NCBI RefSeq assembly: GCF_020271745.1
Contig: NZ_CP084296.1
Span: forward strand, 372,001 to 436,000
Source: Providencia alcalifaciens
Lineage (GTDB): Bacteria > Pseudomonadota > Gammaproteobacteria > Enterobacterales > Enterobacteriaceae
Direction: 5' to 3'
Length of the DNA stretch: 64,000 nt
This document shows positions 38,661 to 47,867 of the stretch, piece after piece; within the stretch, counting starts at the first letter, position 1, and each line of letters begins with the position of its first letter. The position numbers and the translations under genes are program-made. The notes beneath the pieces were generated by a model, which made no database searches, was not told the origin of the DNA, and was given only the letters and a program-made list of their open reading frames with translations.

Positions 38661-38787
38661 TCGCTCCCCTGGCGCGGTATGAACCGCCGCCTCATAGTGC
38701 AGTTTGATCCTGACGAGCCCAGCATGTCTGCGCCCACCTTCGCGGAACCTGACCAGGGTCCGCTAGCGGGCGGCCGGAAGGTGAATG

Positions 38788-39627
38788 CTAGGCATGATCT
38801 AACCCTCGGTCTCTGGCGTCGCGACTGCGAAATTTCGCGAGGGTTTCCGAGAAGGTGATTGCGCTTCGCAGATCTCCAGGCGCGTGGGTGCGGACGTAGT
38901 CAGCGCCATTGCCGATCGCGTGAAGTTCCGCCGCAAGGCTCGCTGGACCCAGATCCTTTACAGGAAGGCCAACGGTGGCGCCCAAGAAGGATTTCCGCGA
39001 CACCGAGACCAATAGCGGAAGCCCCAACGCCGACTTCAGCTTTTGAAGGTTCGACAGCACGTGCAGCGATGTTTCCGGTGCGGGGCTCAAGAAAAATCCC
39101 ATCCCCGGATCGAGGATGAGCCGGTCGGCAGCGACCCCGCTCCGTCGCAAGGCGGAAACCCGCGCCTCGAAGAACCGCACAATCTCGTCGAGCGCGTCTT
39201 CGGGTCGAAGGTGACCGGTGCGGGTGGCGATGCCATCCCGCTGCGCTGAGTGCATAACCACCAGCCTGCAGTCCGCCTCAGCAATATCGGGATAGAGCGC
39301 AGGGTCAGGAAATCCTTGGATATCGTTCAGGTAGCCCACGCCGCGCTTGAGCGCATAGCGCTGGGTTTCCGGTTGGAAGCTGTCGATTGAAACACGGTGC
39401 ATCTGATCGGACAGGGCGTCTAAGAGCGGCGCAATACGTCTGATCTCATCGGCCGGCGATACAGGCCTCGCGTCCGGATGGCTGGCGGCCGGTCCGACAT
39501 CCACGACGTCTGATCCGACTCGCAGCATTTCGATCGCCGCGGTGACAGCGCCGGCGGGGTCTAGCCGCCGGCTCTCATCGAAGAAGGAGTCCTCGGTGAG
39601 ATTCAGAATGCCGAACACCGTCACCAT
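38788..39627 (-). CDS. sul1: sulfonamide-resistant dihydropteroate synthase Sul1
   Basis: The 279-aa DHPS begins [20 protein letters not shown], with the pterin-site DPGMGFFLS and the [10 protein letters not shown] motif. It replaces the sulfonamide-sensitive host enzyme in folate synthesis. Its start overlaps the end of qacEdelta1 by 7 bp, the standard 3'-conserved-segment arrangement. Confidence 0.98.
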   Translation of the reverse strand: MVTVFGILNLTEDSFFDESRRLDPAGAVTAAIEMLRVGSDVVDVGPAASHPDARPVSPADEIRRIAPLLDALSDQMHRVSIDSFQPETQRYALKRGVGYLNDIQGFPDPALYPDIAEADCRLVVMHSAQRDGIATRTGHLRPEDALDEIVRFFEARVSALRRSGVAADRLILDPGMGFFLSPAPETSLHVLSNLQKLKSALGLPLLVSVSRKSFLGATVGLPVKDLGPASLAAELHAIGNGADYVRTHAPGDLRSAITFSETLAKFRSRDARDRGLDHA

Positions 39628-39968
39628 GGCGTCGGCCTCCGCAGCGACTTCCACGATGGGGATCGGGCGAGCAAAAAGGCAGCAATTATGAGCCCCATAC
39701 CTACAAAGCCCCACGCATCAAGCTTTTGCCCATGAAGCAACCAGGCAATGGCTGTAATTATGACGACGCCGAGTCCCGACCAGACTGCATAAGCAACACC
39801 GACAGGGATGGATTTCAGAACCAGAGAAAGAAAATAAAATGCGATGCCATAACCGATTATGACAACGGCGGAAGGGGCAAGCTTAGTAAAGCCCTCGCTA
39901 GATTTTAATGCGGATGTTGCGATTACTTCGCCAACTATTGCGATAACAAGAAAAAGCCAGCCTTTCAT
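39621..39968 (-). CDS. qacEdelta1: truncated quaternary ammonium efflux protein QacEdelta1
   Basis: The 115-aa SMR-family protein keeps the membrane-embedded Glu ([14 protein letters not shown]) but its C-terminus is replaced by the tail [17 protein letters not shown], the classic fusion with sul1 DNA. It confers low-level biocide tolerance at most. Confidence 0.97.
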   Translation of the reverse strand: MKGWLFLVIAIVGEVIATSALKSSEGFTKLAPSAVVIIGYGIAFYFLSLVLKSIPVGVAYAVWSGLGVVIITAIAWLLHGQKLDAWGFVGMGLIIAAFLLARSPSWKSLRRPTPW

Positions 39969-40079
39969 GATATATCTCCCAATTTGTGTAGGGCTTATTA
40001 TGCACGCTTAAAAATAATAAAAGCAGACTTGACCTGATAGTTTGGCTGTGAGCAATTATGTGCTTAGTGCATCTAACGC
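39969..40079 (-). other. start of the integron 3'-conserved segment (qacEdelta1 leader)
   Basis: This leader joins the last attC site to qacEdelta1. Its part 39976-40012 is repeated exactly upstream of aac(6')-Ib-cr (43068-43104), and its part 40036-40079 is repeated after aadA5 (43925-43968). Confidence 0.9.
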
Positions 40080-40184
40080 CGCCATAAACGGCGACAGGGT
40101 GGCGCGCCTATTGCGCATAAAATGGCGAAGCCATGCGCAACAGGCGCGGAATCTCTGGCGTCCGGTTTGATGGCTTTGTTATGC
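40071..40184 (-). other. attC site of the arr cassette
   Basis: A ~114-bp imperfect palindrome lies between GCATAAC (40178-40184, inverted) and the core GTTAGAT (40071-40077, inverted). It contains the long GCGCCTGTTGCGCATGGC arm typical of this site. Confidence 0.85.
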
Positions 40185-40190
40185 AAAGGA

Positions 40191-40643
40191 CTAGTCTTCA
40201 ATGACGTGTAAACCACGGCGCTTTAAGTCCTCCAACGAATCCAACATTCCCCTTATTAATTCAACAGGATGCCCCTCCCAGTCTTCAACAACGCCAACAA
40301 TTCTCAAGGGTTCGCAGGTTCTATAGGACTGTGTTGGATTACCGGGAAATCTTTTGTTCGTAAGATTCGGATCGTCTTCGAACGGTCCTGTTGGCTCAAC
40401 TATGTATATGTAGCCGCGACCCTCGAGGCCAGACAGTGACATAGCAAGTTCAGCTCCCCAAACTGCTGGCTCCATCAAGGCTGAAAAGTAGATGTGCTTA
40501 AGAATACGACCGTCCTCGAAATGAGAGATGAACCCTGTGGTTAGCAAGTCACCAATCGCCAAATTGGCTTTGGTTCCATGATAGAACGGTCCTTGCACCT
40601 GCTTGTAATTATCATGAGAGATGGGAATCCAATCTTTTACCAT
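40191..40643 (-). CDS. arr: rifampin ADP-ribosyltransferase (arr-2/arr-3 group)
   Basis: The 150-aa enzyme inactivates rifampicin by ADP-ribosylation. It begins MVKDWIPISHDNYKQVQGPF, with the NAD-site pattern FYHGTKANLAIGDLL and the RGYIYIVEPTG strand. I cannot separate arr-2 from arr-3 from memory. It is the last cassette before the 3'-conserved segment. Confidence 0.95.
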   Translation of the reverse strand: MVKDWIPISHDNYKQVQGPFYHGTKANLAIGDLLTTGFISHFEDGRILKHIYFSALMEPAVWGAELAMSLSGLEGRGYIYIVEPTGPFEDDPNLTNKRFPGNPTQSYRTCEPLRIVGVVEDWEGHPVELIRGMLDSLEDLKRRGLHVIED

Positions 40644-40673
40644 TTTAAGACCCTTAATTGTTGGGATTTGGCT

Positions 40674-40733
40674 GCATAACGCCTGAAATAAGCCGTGCCG
40701 CGAAGCGGCATCGGCTTGATTGAATTGTTAGAC
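40674..40733 (-). other. attC site of the catB3 cassette
   Basis: A 60-bp site runs between GTCTAAC and GTTATGC (both read on the minus strand), with the GCCGATGCCGCTTCGCGGC palindrome in the middle. Confidence 0.9.
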
Positions 40734-41360
40734 GGCAAACTCGAGCCAATACTTGTGCAGGCCAACAATATTAGACGAGCACAGCATGGGCATTGCCGCT
40801 TTGATCTTCTCCAGTGACCAATTCCACCACTCCATCTCCAGAAGCAATGAAATTTCCTCATCGGTGAAGCGTTTCTTAATCTTCTTAGCGGGATTGCCGC
40901 CAACGATAGCGTAAGGCTCCACATCTTTTGTCACCAACGAGCGGCTGCCTATCACCGCACCGTGCCCGATCTTGATTCCGGGCATGACCATTGCCTCAGA
41001 GCCGATCCAAACGTCATTGCCAATGACAGTATTACCTGCTTTTTGGAAGGCATCGAGTGCGCTTGAGAATGCAGGTTCTTCCTGCATATAAAAGAACGGG
41101 AAAGATGATGCCCAGTCGTACCGATGCCCCTGATTGCCAGCCATGATAAAGGAAGCCCCACTCCCGATAGAGCAGAAACTACCGATGATCAACTTATCAA
41201 CGTCATCACGGTCCGGAAACAGATACCGTGCGCAGTCATCGAATGAGTGCCCATGATAGTAGCCAGAGTAATAGCTGTACCGCCCAACTTTGATATTGGG
41301 GTTCTTCACTTGCTCAGAAAGCAGCTTGCCTTTGAAGGGGCTATCAAAGTAGTTGGTCAT
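40728..41360 (-). CDS. catB3: chloramphenicol acetyltransferase CatB3
   Basis: The 210-aa xenobiotic acetyltransferase has hexapeptide repeats ([20 protein letters not shown]) and starts [20 protein letters not shown]. It acetylates chloramphenicol. Unlike many IS26-linked arrays, in which catB3 is truncated, this copy is complete. Its stop lies inside its own attC. Confidence 0.96.
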   Translation of the reverse strand: MTNYFDSPFKGKLLSEQVKNPNIKVGRYSYYSGYYHGHSFDDCARYLFPDRDDVDKLIIGSFCSIGSGASFIMAGNQGHRYDWASSFPFFYMQEEPAFSSALDAFQKAGNTVIGNDVWIGSEAMVMPGIKIGHGAVIGSRSLVTKDVEPYAIVGGNPAKKIKKRFTDEEISLLLEMEWWNWSLEKIKAAMPMLCSSNIVGLHKYWLEFAV

Positions 41361-41388
41361 AAGAGATCCCGCGGTCTGTGACTTTGCC

Positions 41389-41478
41389 GTCTAACGTTTG
41401 AAATAAGGGGCGCCGAGCGCCAGCGAGGGGAGCCAAAAGCTTGCTTTTGGCCGTCCCGACTTGATTGAAGGGTTGGGC
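41389..41478 (-). other. attC site of the blaOXA-1 cassette
   Basis: A 90-bp imperfect palindrome lies between GCCCAAC (41472-41478 inverted) and GTTAGAC (41389-41395 inverted), with a CCAAAAGC/GCTTTTGG inner stem. Confidence 0.85.
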
Positions 41479-41497
41479 GATTTTGCCATTAGATTTT

Positions 41498-42328
41498 TTA
41501 TAAATTTAGTGTGTTTAGAATGGTGATCGCATTTTTCTTGGCTTTTATGCTTGATGTTAAATTCGACCCCAAGTTTCCTGTAAGTGCGGACACAAAAACA
41601 TATTTATGTCCTGATTTGCTTATAATAAACCCTTCAAACCATCCGTTTTGTAAGGTTCTATTTGCTGTGAATCCTGCACCAGTTTTCCCATACAGTTTTG
41701 TACTATTATCCAGATCTTGTAGATACATGTTCTCTATGGTGTTTTCTATGGCTGAGTTTTTAACTGGGAGATTGTGATTAATAATTTTACGCAGGAATTG
41801 AATTTGTTCTTCTGGTGAAATTTTTAAGCTACTTTCGAGCCATGCTTCTGTTAATCCGTTGTTTCTTTCTTTATCTCCAGAGAAGTCTTGATTTCCATAA
41901 TCAAAATCTTTGAGATAATTCTTGATTTTATTTAATCCAATTTTTTGGGTTATTTCTTGCGAAACCCAAACAACAGAAAATTGCATCCACGTCTTTGGTG
42001 TATGATTGCTGTTCCAGATCTCCATTCCTTTGGGGGTTTTATCCCATTTGAATATGGTTTTCTGATCTATTATTTCCGCATCAAATGCCATAAGTGATAA
42101 TGCGATCTTGAAAGTTGAATCTGGTGCCATTTGCGTTGCACACTTTGCTTTATTGAATTGAGCAATTTCAGCGTTTGTGGATGCATCGTAAAGTAAAAAA
42201 CAACCTTCAGTTCCTTCAAATAATGGAGATGCAACAGTAGAGATATCTGTTGATGCACTGGCGCTGCTGTAGATAATATTTGCAATTATTAAAAAAATAG
42301 CGAAGTTGATATGTATTGTGTTTTTCAT
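41498..42328 (-). CDS. blaOXA-1: class D beta-lactamase OXA-1
   Basis: The 276-aa periplasmic serine beta-lactamase starts MKNTIHINFAIFLIIANIIY (signal peptide). It has the catalytic STFK motif (APDSTFKIALSL), SVV (QFSVVWVS) and KTG (LYGKTGAG). It hydrolyses oxacillin and aminopenicillins and weakens beta-lactamase-inhibitor combinations. AT-rich composition sets it apart from its neighbours. Confidence 0.97.
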   Translation of the reverse strand: MKNTIHINFAIFLIIANIIYSSASASTDISTVASPLFEGTEGCFLLYDASTNAEIAQFNKAKCATQMAPDSTFKIALSLMAFDAEIIDQKTIFKWDKTPKGMEIWNSNHTPKTWMQFSVVWVSQEITQKIGLNKIKNYLKDFDYGNQDFSGDKERNNGLTEAWLESSLKISPEEQIQFLRKIINHNLPVKNSAIENTIENMYLQDLDNSTKLYGKTGAGFTANRTLQNGWFEGFIISKSGHKYVFVSALTGNLGSNLTSSIKAKKNAITILNTLNL

Positions 42329-42392
42329 AATAAGTATTGGTTTGGTAAAGGGCTTAATTTTAACGGCTAACAATTAATGAGGCTCCGGGTTC

Positions 42393-42464
42393 GCCCAACG
42401 TTTGACATGAGGGGCGGCCAAGGGCGCCAGCCCTTGGACGTCCCCCTCGATGGAAGGGTTAGGC
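42393..42464 (-). other. attC site of the aac(6')-Ib-cr cassette
   Basis: A 72-bp site lies between GCCTAAC (42458-42464 inverted) and GTTGGGC (42393-42399 inverted), with the CCAAGGGC/GCCCTTGG arms. Confidence 0.9.
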
Positions 42465-43058
42465 ATCACTGCGTGTTCGCTCGAATGCCTGGCGTGTTTG
42501 AACCATGTACACGGCTGGACCATATGGGGTGGTTACGGTACCTTGCCTCTCAAACCCCGCTTTCTCGTAGCATCGGATCGCTCGCAAGTTGCTCGGCGAC
42601 GGGTCCGTTTGGATCTTGGTGACCTCGGGATCATTGAACAGCAACTCAACCAGAGCTCGAACCAGCTTGGTTCCCAAGCCTTTGCCCAGTTGTGATGCAT
42701 TCGCCAGTAACTGGTCTATTCCGCGTACTCCTGGATCGGTTTCTTCTTCCCACCGTCCGTCCCCGCTTCCAAGAGCAACGTACGACTGGGCATACCCAAT
42801 CGGCTCTCCATTCAGCATTGCAATGTATGGAGTGACGGACTCTTGCGCTAAAACGCTTGGCAAGTACTGTTCCTGTACGTCAGCAAGTGTCGGGCGTGCT
42901 TCTTCTCCGCCCCACCACTCGACGATATGAGATCGATTTAGCCACTCATAGAGCATCGCAAGGTCATGCTCAGTCATGAGGCGCAGTGTGACGGAATCGT
43001 TGCTGTTGGTCACGATGCTGTACTTTGTGATGCCTAACTTTGTTTTTGCGTTGCTCAT
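42459..43058 (-). CDS. aac(6')-Ib-cr: aminoglycoside 6'-acetyltransferase with fluoroquinolone activity
   Basis: The 199-aa GNAT acetyltransferase begins [20 protein letters not shown]. Both residues that define the -cr variant are present: Arg in place of Trp102 ([10 protein letters not shown]) and Tyr in place of Asp179 ([12 protein letters not shown]). It acetylates amikacin, tobramycin and kanamycin and N-acetylates ciprofloxacin and norfloxacin. Transcription probably starts at the IS26 hybrid promoter just upstream (43089-43117). Confidence 0.98.
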   Translation of the reverse strand: MSNAKTKLGITKYSIVTNSNDSVTLRLMTEHDLAMLYEWLNRSHIVEWWGGEEARPTLADVQEQYLPSVLAQESVTPYIAMLNGEPIGYAQSYVALGSGDGRWEEETDPGVRGIDQLLANASQLGKGLGTKLVRALVELLFNDPEVTKIQTDPSPSNLRAIRCYEKAGFERQGTVTTPYGPAVYMVQTRQAFERTRSDA

Positions 43059-43088
43059 GATGTCTAACTCCCAATTTGTGTAGGGCTT

Positions 43089-43117
43089 ATTATGCACGCT
43101 TAAAGGCACTGTTGCAA
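43089..43117 (-). promoter_or_regulatory. hybrid promoter at the IS26 edge for aac(6')-Ib-cr
   Basis: On the minus strand TTGCAA, inside the IS26 terminal repeat, is followed after exactly 17 bp by CATAAT in the flanking DNA. This is close to a consensus sigma-70 promoter. The -10 ends about 30 bp before the aac(6')-Ib-cr start. Confidence 0.8.
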
Positions 43118-43924
43118 AGTTAGCGATGAGGCAGCCTTTTGTCTTATTCAAAGGCCTTACATTTCAAAAACTCTGCTTACCAGGCGCATTTCGCCCAGGG
43201 GATCACCATAATAAAATGCTGAGGCCTGGCCTTTGCGTAGTGCACGCATCACCTCAATACCTTTGATGGTGGCGTAAGCCGTCTTCATGGATTTAAATCC
43301 CAGCGTGGCGCCGATTATCCGTTTCAGTTTGCCATGATCGCATTCAATCACGTTGTTCCGGTACTTAATCTGTCGGTGTTCAACGTCAGACGGGCACCGG
43401 CCTTCGCGTTTGAGCAGAGCAAGCGCGCGACCATAGGCGGGCGCTTTATCCGTGTTGATGAATCGCGGGATCTGCCACTTCTTCACGTTGTTGAGGATTT
43501 TACCCAGAAACCGGTATGCAGCTTTGCTGTTACGACGGGAGGAGAGATAAAAATCGACAGTGCGGCCCCGGCTGTCGACGGCCCGGTACAGATACGCCCA
43601 GCGGCCATTGACCTTCACGTAGGTTTCATCCATGTGCCACGGGCAAAGATCGGAAGGGTTACGCCAGTACCAGCGCAGCCGTTTTTCCATTTCAGGCGCA
43701 TAACGCTGAACCCAGCGGTAAATCGTGGAGTGATCGACATTCACTCCGCGTTCAGCCAGCATCTCCTGCAGCTCACGGTAACTGATGCCGTATTTGCAGT
43801 ACCAGCGTACGGCCCACAGAATGATGTCACGCTGAAAATGCCGGCCTTTGAATGGGTTCATGTGCAGCTCCATCAGCAAAAGGGGATGATAAGTTTATCA
43901 CCACCGACTATTTGCAACAGTGCC
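43105..43924 (-). mobile_element. IS26 (copy 2)
   Basis: The 820-bp element has the standard terminal repeats. Flanking 8-mers (CGCTTAAA, GATAGTTT) show no target duplication. Both flanks belong to the same integron 3'-leader sequence found intact at 39976-40079, with 23 bp of it missing at the IS. Orientation is opposite to copy 1. Confidence 0.98.
43157..43861 (-). CDS. IS26 transposase
   Basis: The complete 234-aa transposase has the same translation as the copy at 37635-38339, including DDE motifs HMDETYVKVNG, INTDKAPAYG and ECDHGKLKR. Confidence 0.98.
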   Translation of the reverse strand: MNPFKGRHFQRDIILWAVRWYCKYGISYRELQEMLAERGVNVDHSTIYRWVQRYAPEMEKRLRWYWRNPSDLCPWHMDETYVKVNGRWAYLYRAVDSRGRTVDFYLSSRRNSKAAYRFLGKILNNVKKWQIPRFINTDKAPAYGRALALLKREGRCPSDVEHRQIKYRNNVIECDHGKLKRIIGATLGFKSMKTAYATIKGIEVMRALRKGQASAFYYGDPLGEMRLVSRVFEM

Positions 43925-43959
43925 GATAGTTTGGCTGTGAGCAATTATGTGCTTAGTGC

Positions 43960-44016
43960 ATCTAACGCATAGTTGAGCGGCGGGCGCAGCCCGTCCGCTT
44001 GAACGCCGAGTTAGGC
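43960..44016 (-). other. attC site of the aadA5 cassette joined to the 3'-leader
   Basis: A short site lies between GCCTAAC (44010-44016 inverted) and GTTAGAT (43960-43966 inverted), with GCGGGCGCAGCCCGTCCGC arms. The leader fragment 43925-43968 follows and is cut by IS26. Confidence 0.88.
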
Positions 44017-44062
44017 ATCAGATGCCCTCGGCGCGGGTCGATGCACTTTTCGCACATGCCGC

Positions 44063-44851
44063 TCAACGCAAGATTCTCTCAATCGTTGCTTTGGCATATC
44101 GAACGAACGCGGCCGTCTCTTCGACGCGCATTGCTAGGTCGTCGTCCTCGCTACCCAGGTACGCCGCGCGTGCCTTGCAGATGAGGGGCCGATGCTCGGC
44201 AGGCAAACGCTCCGATACCCATGCGGCAGCAACGTCCTTAGGAGCAATGAGACCAGTTGAAGCGCTGTACCAAATGCGAGCAAGAGCAAGAACGACGTTC
44301 CGCTCGTCACCCTTCCAATCCGACTCTGCATTCCACTGGGCAATAGTGTCGAAAAGCGCCTTGGAGAAATGCTCCTTCGGCACCGGCTCGAAAAACGTGG
44401 CTGCGGATGGGCCTAGAAGCGCAAGGCTGTGTTGCCTCGCCTTGGTCAGCAAAATCGCAAGATCGTGATCCAGAACGGCAGGCTCGAACGTTCCGGAAAG
44501 GATGTCGTGGCGGAGCCACTCACCGAACTGAAGCTCACGCCGCGCCGGATAGCGCCAAGGCACTACTTCGCTTCGAGCGACAACAGTTAGCTCCAGCGGT
44601 CGCCATGTTCCGCCATCGCCTGGCGGTGATGAGACTTTCAGCAAATCGAGCATTAGCGCCTGCCGGAGCGAATCGTTAGGTGCGGCGCTGACGGTCACGA
44701 GCAAGTCTATGTCGCTGTCCGGCTTCAGCCCTCCATCGATCGCAGATCCGAACAGGTGGATTGTGTCCAGTGTCGCAGCCAGATGGCGCTCGATCACCGC
44801 GCGAGCGTGGGACAGCTGCTTGAAAACTTGTGCAGGGAAAAATTCACCCAT
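44063..44851 (-). CDS. aadA5: aminoglycoside adenylyltransferase AadA5
   Basis: The 262-aa ANT(3'')-Ia nucleotidyltransferase gives streptomycin and spectinomycin resistance. It begins MGEFFPAQVFKQLSHARAVI and has the nucleotidyltransferase motif HLFGSAIDGGLKPDSDIDLL. It is the second cassette after dfrA17, a common pair. Confidence 0.96.
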   Translation of the reverse strand: MGEFFPAQVFKQLSHARAVIERHLAATLDTIHLFGSAIDGGLKPDSDIDLLVTVSAAPNDSLRQALMLDLLKVSSPPGDGGTWRPLELTVVARSEVVPWRYPARRELQFGEWLRHDILSGTFEPAVLDHDLAILLTKARQHSLALLGPSAATFFEPVPKEHFSKALFDTIAQWNAESDWKGDERNVVLALARIWYSASTGLIAPKDVAAAWVSERLPAEHRPLICKARAAYLGSEDDDLAMRVEETAAFVRYAKATIERILR

Positions 44852-44854
44852 GAT

Positions 44855-44987
44855 GCCTAACGTTAAGTTCAGCGGCAGCTTTTAAGTTGCGGCTTTGTGG
44901 AATACTTTTGCGCAGCAAAACCACAAAGACGCGACTTAAAAGCTGTCCAAGGAGCGAAGCGACTGGTGCTGCAACGCATTGTTAGCC
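44855..44987 (-). other. attC site of the dfrA17 cassette
   Basis: A ~133-bp palindromic site lies between GGCTAAC (44981-44987 inverted) and GTTAGGC (44855-44861 inverted), with long CTTTTAAGT-type arms. The dfrA17 stop is inside the site. Confidence 0.85.
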
Positions 44988-45455
44988 TTTTTTCCAAATC
45001 TGGTATGTATAATTTATATTAGACATAAAAAACTGTTCAAAAACCAAATTGAAATTCTCAGGCATTATAGGGAATTTGATATCACCTTCGACTTCAACGT
45101 GAACAGTAGACAAATGAATTATATCTGCTTTTTCAATAAGGCTATTATAGATTTGACCCCCGCCAGAGACATATACATGATCTGTAACTTTTGATAGCTC
45201 TTTCAAAGCATTTTCTATTGAAGGAAAAACTAGGACGTTTTCATTTGAGCTTGAAATTCCGTTCTTTGACACTACTGCATATTTGCGATTTGGAAGAACA
45301 CCCATAGAGTCAAATGTTTTTCTTCCGACAAGGAGCCATTGATTATATGTGAGCGCTTTAAAGAGTAGTTGCTCACCTTTTACTGACCACGGGATATCAG
45401 GACCACTACCGATTACGCCATTTTCTGACACTGCAGAAATCAATGATATTTTCAA
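44982..45455 (-). CDS. dfrA17: trimethoprim-resistant dihydrofolate reductase DfrA17
   Basis: The 157-aa DHFR replaces the trimethoprim-sensitive host enzyme. It is read from TTG 45455 ([20 protein letters not shown]), with GGGAG upstream, and has the cofactor motif [10 protein letters not shown] and the [11 protein letters not shown] segment. It is the first cassette, adjacent to attI1, so it receives the strongest Pc transcription. Low GC contrasts with the integron backbone. Confidence 0.96.
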   Translation of the reverse strand: MKISLISAVSENGVIGSGPDIPWSVKGEQLLFKALTYNQWLLVGRKTFDSMGVLPNRKYAVVSKNGISSSNENVLVFPSIENALKELSKVTDHVYVSGGGQIYNSLIEKADIIHLSTVHVEVEGDIKFPIMPENFNLVFEQFFMSNINYTYQIWKKG

Positions 45456-45470
45456 TTTAACTCCCTTAAT

Positions 45471-45535
45471 GGCTAACTTTGTTTTAGGGCGACTGCCCTG
45501 CTGCGTAACATCGTTGCTGCTCCATAACATCAAAC
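45471..45535 (-). other. attI1 recombination site
   Basis: The core GTTAGCC (45471-45477 inverted) joins dfrA17 to the conserved sequence between the cassettes and intI1. The outer boundary is approximate. Confidence 0.85.
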
Positions 45536-45583
45536 ATCGACCCACGGCGTAACGCGCTTGCTGCTTGGATGCCCGAGGCATAG

Positions 45584-45609
45584 ACTGTACAAAAAAACAG
45601 TCATAACAA
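45584..45609 (-). promoter_or_regulatory. inactive P2 cassette promoter position
   Basis: On the minus strand TTGTTA and TACAGT are separated by 14 bp. P2 needs a 17-bp spacer made by a GGG insertion, which is absent here, so P2 should be inactive. Confidence 0.8.
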
Positions 45610-45612
45610 GCC

Positions 45613-46626
45613 ATGAAAACCGCCACTGCGCCGTTACCACCGCTGCGTTCGGTCAAGGTTCTGGACCAGTTGCGTGAGCGCATACGCTACTTGCATTACA
45701 GTTTACGAACCGAACAGGCTTATGTCCACTGGGTTCGTGCCTTCATCCGTTTCCACGGTGTGCGTCACCCGGCAACCTTGGGCAGCAGCGAAGTCGAGGC
45801 ATTTCTGTCCTGGCTGGCGAACGAGCGCAAGGTTTCGGTCTCCACGCATCGTCAGGCATTGGCGGCCTTGCTGTTCTTCTACGGCAAGGTGCTGTGCACG
45901 GATCTGCCCTGGCTTCAGGAGATCGGAAGACCTCGGCCGTCGCGGCGCTTGCCGGTGGTGCTGACCCCGGATGAAGTGGTTCGCATCCTCGGTTTTCTGG
46001 AAGGCGAGCATCGTTTGTTCGCCCAGCTTCTGTATGGAACGGGCATGCGGATCAGTGAGGGTTTGCAACTGCGGGTCAAGGATCTGGATTTCGATCACGG
46101 CACGATCATCGTGCGGGAGGGCAAGGGCTCCAAGGATCGGGCCTTGATGTTACCCGAGAGCTTGGCACCCAGCCTGCGCGAGCAGCTGTCGCGTGCACGG
46201 GCATGGTGGCTGAAGGACCAGGCCGAGGGCCGCAGCGGCGTTGCGCTTCCCGACGCCCTTGAGCGGAAGTATCCGCGCGCCGGGCATTCCTGGCCGTGGT
46301 TCTGGGTTTTTGCGCAGCACACGCATTCGACCGATCCACGGAGCGGTGTCGTGCGTCGCCATCACATGTATGACCAGACCTTTCAGCGCGCCTTCAAACG
46401 TGCCGTAGAACAAGCAGGCATCACGAAGCCCGCCACACCGCACACCCTCCGCCACTCGTTCGCGACGGCCTTGCTCCGCAGCGGTTACGACATTCGAACC
46501 GTGCAGGATCTGCTCGGCCATTCCGACGTCTCTACGACGATGATTTACACGCATGTGCTGAAAGTTGGCGGTGCCGGAGTGCGCTCACCGCTTGATGCGC
46601 TGCCGCCCCTCACTAGTGAGAGGTAG
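45613..46626 (+). CDS. intI1: class 1 integron integrase
   Basis: The 337-aa tyrosine recombinase inserts and excises cassettes at attI1/attC. The catalytic set is visible: Arg in [28 protein letters not shown], and the nucleophile Tyr in [10 protein letters not shown]. The integron-specific extra helix region lies at about residues 190-220. It is full length, so the integron can still exchange cassettes. Confidence 0.98.
45700..45728 (-). promoter_or_regulatory. cassette promoter Pc, PcH1 variant
   Basis: On the minus strand TGGACA (45723-45728) and TAAACT (45700-45705) are separated by 17 bp. This combination is the hybrid PcH1, between the weak and strong versions. It lies within intI1 and drives dfrA17 and aadA5. 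Confidence 0.88.
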
Positions 46627-46803
46627 GGCAGCGCAAGTCAATCCTGGCGGATTCACTACCCCTGCGCGAAGGCCATCGGTGCCGCATCGAACGGCCGGTT
46701 GCGGAAAGTCCTCCCTGCGTCCGCTGATGGCCGGCAGCAGCCCGTCGTTGCCTGATGGATCCAACCCCTCCGCTGCTATAGTGCAGTCGGCTTCTGACGT
46801 TCA

Positions 46804-46828
46804 GTGCAGCCGTCTTCTGAAAACGACA
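46804..46828. repeat. integron inverted repeat IRi
   Basis: This 25-bp repeat reads TGTCGTTTTCAGAAGACGGC on the minus strand and ends the integron 5'-conserved segment. It directly abuts tnpM of Tn21, the known insertion point. Confidence 0.93.
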
Positions 46829-47179
46829 ATGGAGGTGGTAGCCGAGGGTGTGGAAACACCCGACTGCCTTGCGTGGTTGCGGCAGGCGGGTTGCGACACG
46901 GTGCAGGGTTTCCTGTTCGCCAGGCCGATGCCGGCGGCGGCCTTCGTCGGCTTCGTCAACCAATGGAGGAACACCACCATGAACGCCAATGAACCGAGCA
47001 CCAGTTGCTGCGTGTGCTGCAAGGAAATCCCGCTCGATGCCGCCTTCACGCCGGAAGGGGCCGAGTACGTGGAGCATTTCTGCGGGCTGGAGTGCTATCA
47101 GCGCTTCCAGGCGCGGGCCAGCACTGCGACCGAAACCAGCGTCAAACCGGACGCTTGTGATTCGCCGCCGTCAGGTTGA
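46829..47179 (+). CDS. tnpM: TnpM of Tn21 (urf2 3' part)
   Basis: The 116-aa product begins [20 protein letters not shown], the C-terminal end of an EAL domain ([12 protein letters not shown]), followed by a Cys-rich DUF3330 segment ([12 protein letters not shown]). It is the 3' part of the urf2 gene split by the integron. A modulator role in transposition has been proposed but is disputed. Confidence 0.9.
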
Positions 47180-47304
47180 GGCATACCCTAACCTGATGTC
47201 AGATGCCATGTGTAAATTGCGTCAGGATAGGATTGAATTTTGAATTTATTGACATATCTCGTTGAAGGTCATAGAGTCTTCCCTGACATTTTGCAGGGAA
47301 TTCC
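47180..47304. other. res site of Tn21
   Basis: The 125 bp between tnpM and tnpR have no coding frame and occupy the position of the resolvase binding sites in Tn21. Individual subsites were not resolved. Confidence 0.65.
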
Positions 47305-47865
47305 ATGACTGGACAGCGCATTGGGTATATCAGGGTCAGCACCTTCGACCAGAACCCGGAACGGCAACTGGAAGGCGTCAAGGTTGATCGCGCTTTTAGC
47401 GACAAGGCATCCGGCAAGGATGTCAAGCGTCCGCAACTGGAAGCGCTGATAAGCTTCGCCCGCACCGGCGACACCGTGGTGGTGCATAGCATGGATCGCC
47501 TGGCGCGCAATCTCGATGATTTGCGCCGGATCGTGCAAACGCTGACACAACGCGGCGTGCATATCGAATTCGTCAAGGAACACCTCAGTTTTACTGGCGA
47601 AGACTCTCCGATGGCGAACCTGATGCTCTCGGTGATGGGCGCGTTCGCCGAGTTCGAGCGCGCCCTGATCCGCGAGCGTCAGCGCGAGGGTATTGCGCTC
47701 GCCAAGCAACGCGGGGCTTACCGTGGCAGGAAGAAATCCCTGTCGTCTGAGCGTATTGCCGAACTGCGCCAACGTGTCGAGGCTGGCGAGCAAAAGACCA
47801 AGCTTGCTCGTGAATTCGGAATCAGTCGCGAAACCCTGTATCAATACTTGAGAACGGATCAGTAA
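47305..47865 (+). CDS. tnpR: Tn21 resolvase
   Basis: The 186-aa serine recombinase has the catalytic Ser12 in [10 protein letters not shown] and a C-terminal HTH ([19 protein letters not shown]). It resolves Tn21 cointegrates at res. It is complete, with 2 bp to tnpA. Confidence 0.97.
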   Translation: MTGQRIGYIRVSTFDQNPERQLEGVKVDRAFSDKASGKDVKRPQLEALISFARTGDTVVVHSMDRLARNLDDLRRIVQTLTQRGVHIEFVKEHLSFTGEDSPMANLMLSVMGAFAEFERALIRERQREGIALAKQRGAYRGRKKSLSSERIAELRQRVEAGEQKTKLAREFGISRETLYQYLRTDQ

Positions 47866-47867
47866 AT

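Noticed and set aside
43334..43972. Long plus-strand frame antisense to the IS26 transposase (also at 37269-38162)
   Set aside because: Known shadow of the IS26 transposase caused by its codon use; no evidence of expression.
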